DNA from: Acidobacteriota bacterium
GTDB taxonomy: Bacteria > Acidobacteriota > Holophagae > Acanthopleuribacterales > Acanthopleuribacteraceae
DNA: 64,000 nt
NCBI GenBank assembly: GCA_020637335.1
Contig: JACJWC010000007.1
Span: 62,001 to 126,000, forward strand
Direction of reading: 5' to 3'
Shown: positions 9,104-18,166 of the stretch, in pieces
How the letters are laid out: every line of letters begins with the position of its first letter
Numbering within the stretch: position 1 is the stretch's first letter
Program-made: the position numbers and the translations under genes
Notes under the pieces: model-generated
Seen by the model: only the letters and a program-made list of their open reading frames with translations
The model's database searches: none
Told to the model about the DNA's origin: nothing

Positions 9104-9915
9104 TAATCAGGTTCACCTTCCTGGTCCCGACCAAGGTCAGGGTTTACACCTAATCCAAATTGAACTAAATCGAGCAGAATAGCCAAAACCAGACGGGAAA
9201 AAGAGGGAAACAAGGCACCCTCGCCCGCTTCCAAAACAAACTTAAGGTAGATAGGACAGCACTCAGCCAAATCGGAACCGTCGACACCGATTGCCGCAAG
9301 TGAAACACCCTGTTGCTGCCAAGCCTGCAGGCATCGCACCAAATGGGTATTTTCTTTTGCGGTTGAAAGCATCAGGACCGCATCACCCGGTTTCAGCCAG
9401 CCGGATAAACGAGACTGGTCTTGTGCATCGACCACAGCCACGGCATTCATACCGCGCTGTAGCCATCGCATCTGACCCTCCTGCGCTAAATGTGCCGCTT
9501 CCCCCAACCCGACCAGAAAAACCCGCTCGGCTTGCCGAAGACAATCCACAACTGCCTGGATTTGTTGAACATTGAGTGCATTGCGCACGCGCAACAAGCC
9601 GGAAAGGACACGATCAAATAATTGAGGCGCCATTTGAAAGGAGGCCTCTGGAGAAACCACTTGGTGCGCATACAGATTGGCCCCTTGTGCCAATTCCCGG
9701 GCCAAACGCATTTTCAGATCCTGGTAGCCACCCAGATTCAAGCTACGACAAAACCGCAGCACGGTCGGTTCACTGACCCCCGCTTTTTCGGCAATTTGGG
9801 CCATCGAAAGTTGAACAATAACGTTGGGTTGGGCCAGCACAATGGCAGCCACCTTCTTCTCGGACTTGCTCAACTGCGATCGCAAACTCTCAATCCGGCT
9901 CAAGACCTGACCCAT
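9103..9915 (-). CDS. MurR/RpiR family transcriptional regulator
   Basis: About 270 residues: an N-terminal HTH_6 DNA-binding domain (SKSEKKVAAIVL, MAQIAEKAGVSEPTVLRFCR) and a C-terminal SIS sugar-phosphate domain (ERVFLVGLGEAAHLA, KPGDAVLMLSTAKENTHLV). Such proteins sense phosphosugars, and this one probably regulates the glucan genes around it. I chose the ATG at 9915, with GGAGG about 10 nt upstream; in-frame ATGs at 9960 and 9978 are possible but lie before the domain. The stop overlaps the GlgB-like start by one base (TAATG), implying coupled translation. A palindrome at 9982-10001 just upstream suggests autoregulation. Confidence 0.88.
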   Translation of the reverse strand: MGQVLSRIESLRSQLSKSEKKVAAIVLAQPNVIVQLSMAQIAEKAGVSEPTVLRFCRSLNLGGYQDLKMRLARELAQGANLYAHQVVSPEASFQMAPQLFDRVLSGLLRVRNALNVQQIQAVVDCLRQAERVFLVGLGEAAHLAQEGQMRWLQRGMNAVAVVDAQDQSRLSGWLKPGDAVLMLSTAKENTHLVRCLQAWQQQGVSLAAIGVDGSDLAECCPIYLKFVLEAGEGALFPSFSRLVLAILLDLVQFGLGVNPDLGRDQEGEPD

Positions 9916-9981
9916 CGGTACGCGACCTCCGATCCGTTCATTTCCCTGACGATACCCCATCCTACCACCAACCATCAATTT

Positions 9982-10001
9982 TTTTGTAGCAAAACTACAA
10001 A
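9982..10001. promoter_or_regulatory. Palindromic operator, probable RpiR-family site 2
   Basis: TTTGTAG and CTACAAA arms flank a CAAAA spacer. On the minus strand the core reads TGTAGTTTTGCTACA, the same 15 bases as in site 1 at 3141-3155. It lies in the divergent gap between the regulator gene (start 9915) and the large GH13 gene (start 10142), so one site could control both directions. Position and identity are seen; the bound protein is inferred. Confidence 0.78.
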
Positions 10002-10141
10002 TCGAAATGACGAATTGCGGAGGTGCTCCCTTTTTTCGGCTTGTACTCGGGCTGGAGCAGGCTACAATAACGCAGACAATCGCTGATCAGGGCGTGAACA
10101 AAACGTCGTCTCTCAGGCCTGAAAGGGTGGTTCGGTTTACC

Positions 10142-13100
10142 ATGGCTACACCAATCCAACTGCTATTCAATCGCACTGCCTTGAAACGCAACCACATTTT
10201 AACCAATGATTTGGATAAAATCAGCCAAATTCAGCCAGACGATTTTGCACAGATTCAAAAGCTTGCGCAGCGCCTGGCAAATCCGCAAGGTGAAGTGGTT
10301 GATCCGTTGTTGTTGCTGGCCATGGGGTTGATTCAGACCTGGTTCCGCCAACACTGCCTGCGCCTGGACTGTAGTTTTGAAAAATGGTTGGCTGTTGTTC
10401 AGAAACAAGTTCCGTTGCAGGAAATTGAAAGAACGCTACACATTTTCCGAGCCCAGTTCCGAACAGCCGAAAATTCCACGACCTCTGTGGCTGAACCCCC
10501 AAGTGAAGCGGAGTGGGTCGACCTATGGATCCTCTATCAGCTCAATCACAATCGCACGCTTCAACCGCTCAAAGCCTGGATCGATGATTCCGAATTGGTT
10601 TCTTCAAGCGCCTATCCTCTACTTATGGCGGCAACGCGTGACTTCCTCGCGGCCCAACCATCCGAAAAAGACCATTCGGGGCGCTTGAGCATGCTCGCTC
10701 CTTTTGAACAGTTTCCCGATTCGTTGGATGACCAACTCCAATTCATCGGCACATCGCTCCCCTCAGAATGGCAACCTGACGTTCAGCCCTGGGTTCTGCG
10801 CGCCCAAGGCTTGCTCCACGAGAAGCAGCGTCACCACGAAAGGTTGCATTTTCAGCCGGATAACGGTCTTCCCGCTCATGTTTCAGCCATGTCCTTTGCT
10901 GATGGAAACTACGAACCTGAGGCGTTTACGGCCGATAAGAGCTGGATGCCCCAGGTCGTCATGGTGGCCAAAAACGCTTACGTTTGGCTCCATCAACTCT
11001 CTGAACGATTCCAAACGCCGATAACGCACTTGGACCAAATCCCCGATCCTGCCCTGGATGAGCTAGCCCACTGGGGATTCAATGCGCTTTGGCTAATCGG
11101 TGTCTGGGAACGCAGTCCTGCCTCAAAAACGATTAAACAACGCTGCGGCCAAGCAGATGCAGCTGGTTCTGCCTATGCGCTCATGGATTACGCCATCGCC
11201 GAGAACCTAGGCGGAACGCGCGCCTTTGAGGACCTTGAACGGCGTTGCTGGCATCGCGGCATTCGCCTGGCCTCCGATATGGTTCCCAACCACACGGCAC
11301 TCGACTCGAAATGGGTGCAAAAACATCCAGACTGGTTCATTCAAAGCGAGCAGCCGCCTTACCCCAATTACCGGTTTGCCAGCCAGCCCGTTTATGAGGA
11401 CGCCTCAATTGCCATTCGTATCGAGGACGGTTATTACGATCGCAGCGATGCGGCCGTCGTCTTCCAGCGCCTGGACAAACAATCCGGCCACATCCGTTAC
11501 CTCTACCATGGCAACGACGGTACCCACATGCCCTGGAACGACACAGCACAACTCGATTACCTGCAGGCCGAGGTTCGCGAGGCCGTCATCCAAACCATTC
11601 TGCATGTCGCGCGGCTCTTCCCCATCATTCGTTTTGATGCGGCCATGACTTTGGCCAAACGCCATTTCTCGCGGCTCTGGTACCCACAACCGGGTCAGGG
11701 CGGGGACATCCCTTCGCGCAGCTTATTTGCCCTTGAGGCAGAAGCGTTTGACCGTCTAATGCCTCACGAATTCTGGCGCGAAGTTGTCGATCGCGTTCAG
11801 GCGGAAGTCCCAAACACCCTGCTTCTTGCCGAAGCATTCTGGCTGATGGAAGGTTATTTTGTGCGCAGTCTCGGCATGCACCGGGTCTACAACAGCGCCT
11901 TTATGCACATGCTCAAAAACGAAGATCACGCCGCGTTCCGTCAAACGCTCTGCAACACCCTAGCCTTTGATCCCCGGGTCCTAATGCGTTTCGTCAACTT
12001 CATGAGTAATCCCGACGAGGAGACCGCCCGCGGCCAATTCGACAGTGGCGATAAGTATTTCGCCGTGTGTACCCTGCTGGCCACCTTGCCAGGTTTGCCC
12101 ATGTTTGGACACGGTCAATTCGAAGGCCTTCACGAAAAATACGGCATGGAGTTCACCCAACCCAAATGGCAGGAACAGCGCGATAGCGAATTAATCCAAC
12201 GGCATGAACGGTTCATTTGTCCGCTCCTTAAAGAACGCGCCCGGTTCAGCGAAGTGTCCTATTTCCAACTCTATGAAGCGCACGACCTCCATGGCCGAGT
12301 CGTCGAACCCGTGGTGGCTTTCAGTAATGGTGGACCCGGTCAGGCGGTTCTGGTTTTGGTCAACAACAGTCCCGAGCAAGTCAGCGGGACGTTGCAGAAA
12401 TCCGTACCCATGAAAGCAGCGGGCCCCTGTGGCGAAGGCGCGATTCACCTGATCGAAGGATTAGGATTAGACCTTACCATGCCTTACCTCACCTTTAGCG
12501 ATCATTTCAGCGGTTTGGTGTATTTAAGATCCCTGGAAAGCCTTAAGACCGAAGGATTTACCTTTCAATTAGAGGCGTACCAGGCACAGGTCTTCTGGCA
12601 TTTTCAGCAACATGCAGCAGAAGATTGGGCTGAATTGTGTAGCTTCCTAACCGGACGCGGGGTAACGGATTTTGAATCGGTGCGCGCCGATCTGCACCTG
12701 CAACCGGTCCACCGTGCCTGGCGCCAGTTTTGGCATGCCGACCATTTGCGAACCTATCTGGATAACCAACTCAAACCACGGGAACGCGAGTACCTGCTCG
12801 ATCAGTTCCAGGCCGATCACCTCGCTTTTTTGGATGCCATTTGCCGACTCCAGGCCTGGCAAGTTAACCTCCAGCCGATCTCTGCGGCCTTCCGCCAAAA
12901 CCTGAATAGCTCAGGAAAAAAACAGGTCCCGAGGCCGGATGTGGCACCCCTATCGGATGCTCAAGTTCAGGGTTTACAGGATTTTCTGAGCTGTGCGTTA
13001 AGTGGATTACAGGAATTATCCAAGGACCACCACGCGCAGAACTTATTTAATGATTTGCAATTGGCCTACCCCAGCCAAAAAGTATTGTTGGCCTTGGGCC

Positions 13101-13183
13101 TAACCCTAGCCCAAGCCGAATCGCTCCTAAAAGCCGTGATGGAACAAACGCCGCCAAGCCCGGAACAGGACCAAACGATTTAA
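10142..13183 (+). CDS. Large GH13 alpha-amylase family protein
   Basis: A protein of 1013 residues with a GH13 barrel in its middle, set between an unrecognised N-terminal region of about 300 residues and a long C-terminal extension. Catalytic motifs are complete: SDMVPNHTAL (region I), IIRFDAAMTL (nucleophile), LLLAEAFWLMEG (acid/base) and NFMSNPDEE (third Asp). No signal peptide is visible, so it is probably cytoplasmic and may act on glycogen or maltodextrins. The frame is open from 10007, but the first ATG there abuts the operator; I prefer the ATG at 10142 with AGGGTGG upstream. It diverges from the regulator. Substrate and bond specificity cannot be read from the sequence; an alpha-glucosyl transferase is an alternative. 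Confidence 0.85.
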   Translation: MATPIQLLFNRTALKRNHILTNDLDKISQIQPDDFAQIQKLAQRLANPQGEVVDPLLLLAMGLIQTWFRQHCLRLDCSFEKWLAVVQKQVPLQEIERTLHIFRAQFRTAENSTTSVAEPPSEAEWVDLWILYQLNHNRTLQPLKAWIDDSELVSSSAYPLLMAATRDFLAAQPSEKDHSGRLSMLAPFEQFPDSLDDQLQFIGTSLPSEWQPDVQPWVLRAQGLLHEKQRHHERLHFQPDNGLPAHVSAMSFADGNYEPEAFTADKSWMPQVVMVAKNAYVWLHQLSERFQTPITHLDQIPDPALDELAHWGFNALWLIGVWERSPASKTIKQRCGQADAAGSAYALMDYAIAENLGGTRAFEDLERRCWHRGIRLASDMVPNHTALDSKWVQKHPDWFIQSEQPPYPNYRFASQPVYEDASIAIRIEDGYYDRSDAAVVFQRLDKQSGHIRYLYHGNDGTHMPWNDTAQLDYLQAEVREAVIQTILHVARLFPIIRFDAAMTLAKRHFSRLWYPQPGQGGDIPSRSLFALEAEAFDRLMPHEFWREVVDRVQAEVPNTLLLAEAFWLMEGYFVRSLGMHRVYNSAFMHMLKNEDHAAFRQTLCNTLAFDPRVLMRFVNFMSNPDEETARGQFDSGDKYFAVCTLLATLPGLPMFGHGQFEGLHEKYGMEFTQPKWQEQRDSELIQRHERFICPLLKERARFSEVSYFQLYEAHDLHGRVVEPVVAFSNGGPGQAVLVLVNNSPEQVSGTLQKSVPMKAAGPCGEGAIHLIEGLGLDLTMPYLTFSDHFSGLVYLRSLESLKTEGFTFQLEAYQAQVFWHFQQHAAEDWAELCSFLTGRGVTDFESVRADLHLQPVHRAWRQFWHADHLRTYLDNQLKPREREYLLDQFQADHLAFLDAICRLQAWQVNLQPISAAFRQNLNSSGKKQVPRPDVAPLSDAQVQGLQDFLSCALSGLQELSKDHHAQNLFNDLQLAYPSQKVLLALGLTLAQAESLLKAVMEQTPPSPEQDQTI

Positions 13184-13677
13184 TAACCACAGAAGCCACG
13201 GAAAAACACGGAAAGTAGGCCCAGAAAAACGCCTCAGGCCGGTGAGCCGGTTTGATATTGGATCCCTCAAGGGATGCGAAGCAAGAGAGGTACCACACCA
13301 ACTTGTCTCTTGCCTCAGGTCTCTTGAATCTGGCACAGGCCTGTAGGGCCGAGATTTTCAAAGCCCGGGTCAAGGTGGGTGAGCACGGCGAACCCAGCGC
13401 AGGCCCGGGACCCGGCCCCGTCGTTTTGGGCAGCCCTGTAAGGGCGTGATTTCTGCTCAATGGTTCCTAATTATTGCAAACACCCCGGCCAAACCCCATG
13501 GATTCTCTGTAACGGCGACCTTACAGGCCGCCCCGATTCCTTACCGCCGGCTACCCCGGGCCTGCTTTGGCTCGCAACGCTCGCCAACTTGACCCGGGCT
13601 TTGATAACCACCGACCTTACAGGCCGGGTAAACTCCGATGATCATCCAGATTTTGTAATTCAGGCCGTCAATTATAT
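13184..13677. repeat. REP-like inverted repeat pair, copy A, in a gene-free gap
   Basis: The gap between the large GH13 gene and the ABC exporter holds no supported protein gene. A GC-rich unit at about 13340-13451 contains TTTTCAAAGCCCGGGTCAAG. An inverted partner at about 13513-13629 contains GGCGACCTTACAGGCCGCCC and the reverse of the CCCGGGTCAAG core. Both 20-mers recur in copy B near 27.8 kb. A 31-nt stretch at 13301-13331 is identical to 16479-16509. The gap opens with an ACCACAGAAGCCACGGAAAA element related to the one near 17813. Confidence 0.8.
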
Positions 13678-13905
13678 TGGTATGGGGAACGGGGCTCGAA
13701 CCCGCATAACGAGGGTGACCAGGTCATTACGCCCGGCGTTCAAATCCCTTGGCAACGCGCTTCCCTAACACCCTCTTGGATGATTCGGTGCATCCACAAC
13801 CTTGTGGTATTTGACTCCGACACTTTCGCATCTCACCTCGCCCGCTCTCGCGGACACCATGCGCTATCGTTTTTGGTGCGCTTTATTCCATTAAGCTACC
13901 CCCAC
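13678..13905 (-). ncRNA. Candidate structured RNA with tRNA-like termini (228 nt)
   Basis: On the minus strand the 5' end GTGGGGG pairs with TCCCCAT near the 3' end (five Watson-Crick pairs and two G-U), followed by A and an encoded CCA. After the 5' arm comes TA and a D-arm-like GCTT...AAGC hairpin with GG in its loop. Before the 3' acceptor is a textbook T-arm with TTCGAGC in the loop. In place of an anticodon arm there are about 150 nt rich in hairpins, including one with a six-pair stem around a GAGA tetraloop and CCACA-AGGT-TGTGG. No tag reading frame of a tmRNA is visible. It could be an intron-bearing tRNA, a divergent tmRNA, another tRNA mimic or a decayed gene. Confidence 0.4.
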
Positions 13906-14106
13906 ACGCAACTAATGGCAAAGCAAAGGCCAACCTCAAAAGTGTTTTCCAATACATTGATTTAAAATGATTTACATCCATTTCCAGCAGGTTCAACTAG
14001 GGCCAACGAATGAAATTCTGATCAATTTGGATCAAAATTTATCCCAGAATCGAAACCAATAGGTACGAACAATTCTGATCCCCAGTTTTGTTTTCCGATA
14101 TTTGCG
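13906..14106. other. Gap between candidate RNA and ABC exporter
   Basis: This 201-nt AT-rich stretch lies downstream of the exporter gene on the minus strand. It may hold the promoter of the candidate RNA, but no convincing promoter boxes or intrinsic terminator were found. Confidence 0.4.
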
Positions 14107-16284
14107 CTACCAAAAACCGGTTTCGTAGGGGTCGGCGGGTTGGCTGCGGCGTTCAGCAGCCACTTTTTGAATTGCGGATTCCAGCGTTGGGTCCAGCATC
14201 AATAACTGACGAAACTGAGCATCGTTCAGGGTGAGGAAGAGCGAAGGTCGAACCGTCCGCACACCCGCGCTGCGCGGTGCATCATCCAATAAACTCAACT
14301 CGCCAAAAAAATCGCCGGTTTCCAGTTTCGGCACCAATTTTTCTTCCGGTAACAGAATCTCGACCATGCCATCGGCCAGGATATAGAACTTTTTGCGCGT
14401 ATCACCTGCCTCGAACAGGGTTTTTCCCGACTCGTGGTATTCGGATTGGAGCAAGGCCACCACTTGTCGCCTTTGATCAGCGTTCAGCATAGAAAAAAGC
14501 GGGATACGCGCCAGCGATTCCGGCGTACAAGTAGCCGTGTAGCCGTCCTCGCTGATATGGAAACCCGATTGTTTTTCCCAAAGTTGGCGATACACGCCTT
14601 CCATTTGCAGCAATTCGGTGTGGCTGCCCTGCTCGACCACAGCGCCGTGTTGAAGCACCACAATTTGATCGTAATCGATTAGGTTATCCAGGCGATGGGT
14701 CACGTTGATTAGGGTTCGCCCTTTGGCCAAACGCGTTAAGGTTTGTTCGATAGCCCGCTCCATGCCCGGGTCCAGGGCCGAGGTCGCTTCATCCAAGATC
14801 AACAAGGCGGGGTCGCGTAAAATGGCGCGGGCCAGAGCCATTCGTTGTCGTTGACCGCCGGAAAGATGGCTTCCACCCTGCACAGCTCGTGTGTTGTAGC
14901 CTTGCGGGAGGGCGCGGATCACGGCATCAATTTCGGCCGCGCGGGCGACCTGGACAACCTCATGATCGCTTGCATCGGGTCGACCCAAGCGAATATTTTC
15001 GAGCATGCTCGTCGCGAAAAGAAAGGTTTCCTGCGGGACCACGCCAGTTTGCGCGCGTAGCGAATGCTCGGAATGGGCTTGGAACGCACAGGAATCGATA
15101 CAAATCTGGCCTTCTTGCGGTTCATAAAAACGCAGCAATAGCTGAACCAAGGTGCTTTTCCCGGAACCGGAAGGACCCACAATCGCCGTTCGTGTCCCAG
15201 CCGGAATTTGCAGATTGATATCACGCAAGGCCCAGATCTTCTTCTCTGGATAACAAAACGAGACATTAATTAATTCGAGTTTCTGGCTGAGCCGCGGCAG
15301 GTCCGGCATGCCGCTTGGCTCGTCCGACAGGCTAGGAATCGCCAGAAAAGCGTCAACTTTTCGCATCCCGGCGGCAGCGCGGATCAGGTCCGGGGCTGCA
15401 TTGGACAGGTGGCTTATCGCGCCCACCAGATTCTGCAGGAGCGCAACAAAGCCGATTAAGCTGCCCAGGGTCAAGGATCCATCGATGACCCAATAACCAC
15501 CCAAAAGCATAATAGCGATTTGTAGATAAAAAGCAGCTTGGGCACCGGCCAGTCGTACTGCGACCAAAGACCGATAGGAGGCCGCCGCCGCATGCCCAAA
15601 CGCTTGCAGGACTGTCTTGAATTCGGCCTCACGCTGGGTCCAAAGGTAAAAGGCCCGCGCAACCGAGAAGCCTGAAAACGTGTCCTGAACCACCGATAAC
15701 AAGTCTGCCTCGCTCTGGTTCCGGGCATCAGCGGTGGAACCCGCCTGACGCGCCAAGAACTTGGGCAGCCAAAAGGTTAAGCCCAATCCAAAGAAGGTCA
15801 CCAGGGCCAACCGATGGTCGAAATAGATGAGAACCACTACGCTGAGCAAGACATTAGCCAGGGAGAAGAGGGCAACATGGGCCGACCGCACAATACCGTT
15901 TTCGATATGCAACAAAGCGGTGGAAAAGGTGGAACTCAACACACCTGAATCCAGACGTTTGATTTCGGTCATGGGCAGGCGACAAAAATGCCGAAAAAGC
16001 TTGAGCCGAATTGCTTCCAACACCTGCAGACCCATGCCCTGGGCCACCCGCTCCTGGCCCCAAGCCGCCAATACTTGCAACAGCCAAGCAACGGTCAAGA
16101 TCAAGCCGCCCCACACAATTAAATGTTTGTCGTTGCGCGGCACAGCGACATCCACGACGAGCTTAAAACCAACCGGCAAGGCCAGACGCATCGCCGTCTG
16201 CAGGGCCAAGGCAAATAGAATGAAGGCAAGGCCAAAGCCATGGCCTTTCAAGTAGGGCGAAAGTGCAAACAAAAAACGTTTCAA
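14107..16284 (-). CDS. ABC exporter half-transporter with C-terminal cyclic-nucleotide-binding domain
   Basis: This 725-residue protein has a type-I exporter membrane domain (about 1-310, several hydrophobic helices). It is followed by an ATPase with Walker A GPSGSGKST, signature LSGGQRQRMALARAI, Walker B LLILDEATSALD and the H-loop VTHRL. From about residue 588 comes a cNMP-binding domain whose phosphate cassette reads FGELSLLDDAPRSAGV; the Glu and Arg that contact cyclic nucleotides in CRP-type domains are present. It probably works as a homodimer exporting a lipid, peptide or drug under nucleotide control. The start is TTG at 16284 with TTAGG upstream. It stands alone between repeat-rich gaps, so the cargo is unknown. 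Confidence 0.88.
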   Translation of the reverse strand: MKRFLFALSPYLKGHGFGLAFILFALALQTAMRLALPVGFKLVVDVAVPRNDKHLIVWGGLILTVAWLLQVLAAWGQERVAQGMGLQVLEAIRLKLFRHFCRLPMTEIKRLDSGVLSSTFSTALLHIENGIVRSAHVALFSLANVLLSVVVLIYFDHRLALVTFFGLGLTFWLPKFLARQAGSTADARNQSEADLLSVVQDTFSGFSVARAFYLWTQREAEFKTVLQAFGHAAAASYRSLVAVRLAGAQAAFYLQIAIMLLGGYWVIDGSLTLGSLIGFVALLQNLVGAISHLSNAAPDLIRAAAGMRKVDAFLAIPSLSDEPSGMPDLPRLSQKLELINVSFCYPEKKIWALRDINLQIPAGTRTAIVGPSGSGKSTLVQLLLRFYEPQEGQICIDSCAFQAHSEHSLRAQTGVVPQETFLFATSMLENIRLGRPDASDHEVVQVARAAEIDAVIRALPQGYNTRAVQGGSHLSGGQRQRMALARAILRDPALLILDEATSALDPGMERAIEQTLTRLAKGRTLINVTHRLDNLIDYDQIVVLQHGAVVEQGSHTELLQMEGVYRQLWEKQSGFHISEDGYTATCTPESLARIPLFSMLNADQRRQVVALLQSEYHESGKTLFEAGDTRKKFYILADGMVEILLPEEKLVPKLETGDFFGELSLLDDAPRSAGVRTVRPSLFLTLNDAQFRQLLMLDPTLESAIQKVAAERRSQPADPYETGFW

Positions 16285-17266
16285 AAGGGAACCTAAACCA
16301 AAAGAGGAATTTCCAGGGGGAGGTTCCCATTTTGCCTAATTGCAGCCCAGAAACGAAGCAAAATACGCCATCGGCCCAATTTGGTATAGCGGTGCGTCCC
16401 AAATATTGCTCTCGATTGATCATGTACCATCCTTGGACCCATTACCGTACCAAGCAAACTAAAATCCTTGCTTCTGCCACTTGTCTCTTGCCTCAGGTCT
16501 CTTGAATCTTGTAAGCCCGAGTTAAGGGGGTGAGATCATCGCACCCAGAGCAGGCCAAGGACCCGGCCGCCCGGTCTTGGGCAGCCCTGTAAGGTCCGCA
16601 GTTTGGACCTATTTTTCGATCTGCCCGGCAGGGCAAAAGGCCAAAACCCGGGGTGACGAGCAACGCGAGGAACCCCGGGAAACGCAAAATTAGTTGTGGG
16701 AGCCCGTAAGGGCGAAAGAGAAAAAGGCGAAACGGCTAATTCAGCGTAAATCAAAGATTAAGGAATAAAACCCTGTCGCCCTTGCAGGCTCTGACTTGGC
16801 GTGGCCTATCCCAGGGTTCCGCGCTGCGCTTGTCACCCTGGGCTCTGACCTGCCGCCCTGCGGGCGCCCAACACGCCGCTTCCCGCTCCGCCCGAATTTG
16901 CCCCCACTCGAATTCAGCCGCCGCGATTCCGATTCTATGAATCAACACGCCAAAGGGAGCAACAGAATTTCCAATGTCGAATAACGAATCCCGAAGGGTT
17001 TGGCGTGCGATCTGCGGGTTCGGGTCATTGGAGCGCATCCGCAGGGGTTGGTAGTCGATGAGGCGGCTGGCCCTGTTAGGATATAATTCCTGCTCGCCAG
17101 CTCCGAATCAAACCAAACGTCGGATTGCAAACTTACCGAATGAGAATCCTATTTTGGAATACTTTAGATCAACTGCTAACACCGATGAAATCGGATTTGC
17201 AAAACCAAAAGAACTCAAATAAACTCTGACTTGACAAATTTCTAATTAATGATTTTTGAGGATTAA
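16285..17266. repeat. Repeat-rich gene-free gap with degenerate REP-like units (copy C)
   Basis: Nearly 1 kb without a credible gene. It contains the second exact copy of the 31-nt repeat (16479-16509), followed at once by a GC-rich unit ending in GGGCAGCCCTGTAAGG (about 16512-16600), related to copies A and B. Further degenerate units with the CCCGGG...GCAACGCGAGGAACCCCGGG pattern and its inverse fill 16621-16900. Reading frames in this part follow the repeats and look non-coding. Confidence 0.7.
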
Positions 17267-17785
17267 ATGAGTGCGATAGCTGAATTTCATGTATTTCCAG
17301 CTTCCCAATTGGAAAACCTTATGGCTGCGGCCGAACCGCAAACCCGGATCCGAACCCAGAAATGGCTGTTTTTTCGATGGAAAGTTAAGGAAACGGCGGA
17401 CCAATATCACGAATTTTTGCATACGCAGGGCCAAGCTCAAAAAGCCTTCAAATACTCCGGCTATGTTTTTAACGAACTGCAATTTATCTTGGAAGACCAG
17501 CAAATCCATCTCTTTAAAGGATTGGATCTAGAGCCAAGTGCTAGCCTCTCAAAACAACGAGGCGGGACAGAACTCGTATTAAGTTTCGAAGAAACCCAAG
17601 CACTCTTGACCTGTCTAAAGCCCATCAAAATAAGCGATGCACGGATCCGGCAGGAGTTGGAAGAGACCTATGAAGCAAATGAAATTTCGGCGGGTATCAA
17701 GGCGGTAAAAGGCGCATTTGCCATCCTCAAAGAATGGCTGGCCACCGTCAAAAAGGACCAAATCGGCCTACTCAGTATTGGCTAA
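17267..17785 (+). CDS. Hypothetical protein, 172 residues
   Basis: I do not recognise the family. The start ATG at 17267 has GAGG 6 nt upstream. The protein is soluble and charged, with aromatic-rich segments early on (WLFFRWKVKETADQYHEFLH), a central ELVLSFEETQALLTCLKPIKI, and a C-terminal helix-like region ending in KKDQIGLLSIG. No signal peptide, membrane segment or metal site is visible. It stands alone between repeat-rich gaps. Its balanced codon use and good ribosome binding site support a real gene. Confidence 0.7.
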   Translation: MSAIAEFHVFPASQLENLMAAAEPQTRIRTQKWLFFRWKVKETADQYHEFLHTQGQAQKAFKYSGYVFNELQFILEDQQIHLFKGLDLEPSASLSKQRGGTELVLSFEETQALLTCLKPIKISDARIRQELEETYEANEISAGIKAVKGAFAILKEWLATVKKDQIGLLSIG

Positions 17786-18166
17786 CAGCACAAAACGAAT
17801 CCGAAGTCGTTACCACGGAAGTCACAGAAAACACTGAAATGAAATAAATTCAGGTTTTTGGTTCGCTATGCGGCGGACTCTTTTTCCTGGTTTAACGACT
17901 GAATAATTACCTTGGCCATTGGCAAACGACTGGCGTCCGAAGGACTTAGTGTTTGATATCCTTTGGAAAAACTCAATGCAAACGCCCCAAAGGGAATCCA
18001 CACTAAAATGACAAATCTTTTAACCGCTCTGACACCTCTTTGGCTTCTCTTAATAGGGATTCTCACGTGTCCGGTGGATGGCCTTGGTTAAGCATCCCGT
18101 CCCTCATCGAGGGTGAATCATGTTACACTTAAGCCGTGCAACACGACTTACGTGCAGGAGGATGTT
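17786..18166. other. Gap upstream of the VapBC pair
   Basis: The 381-nt gap starts with TTACCACGGAAGTCACAGAA (17812-17831), a variant of the element at 13188, about 30 nt after the preceding gene. A 66-codon minus-strand frame (17866-18066) lacks a ribosome binding site and recognisable features. The AGGAGG at 18156-18161 belongs to the antitoxin. Confidence 0.5.

Noticed and set aside
13678..13760. A standard tRNA gene on the minus strand, suggested by the T-arm and CCA
   Set aside because: Within 70-80 nt no matching 5' acceptor or 5-bp anticodon stem with a 7-nt loop can be drawn. A better acceptor partner lies 228 nt away.
16751..17038. A 95-codon minus-strand frame
   Set aside because: It follows GC-rich repeat units, has no ribosome binding site, and its composition (Arg, Ala, Gly, Trp) is repeat-driven.
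17866..18066. A 66-codon minus-strand frame with a hydrophobic centre
   Set aside because: No ribosome binding site, no recognisable motif, and it lies in a repeat-associated gap.
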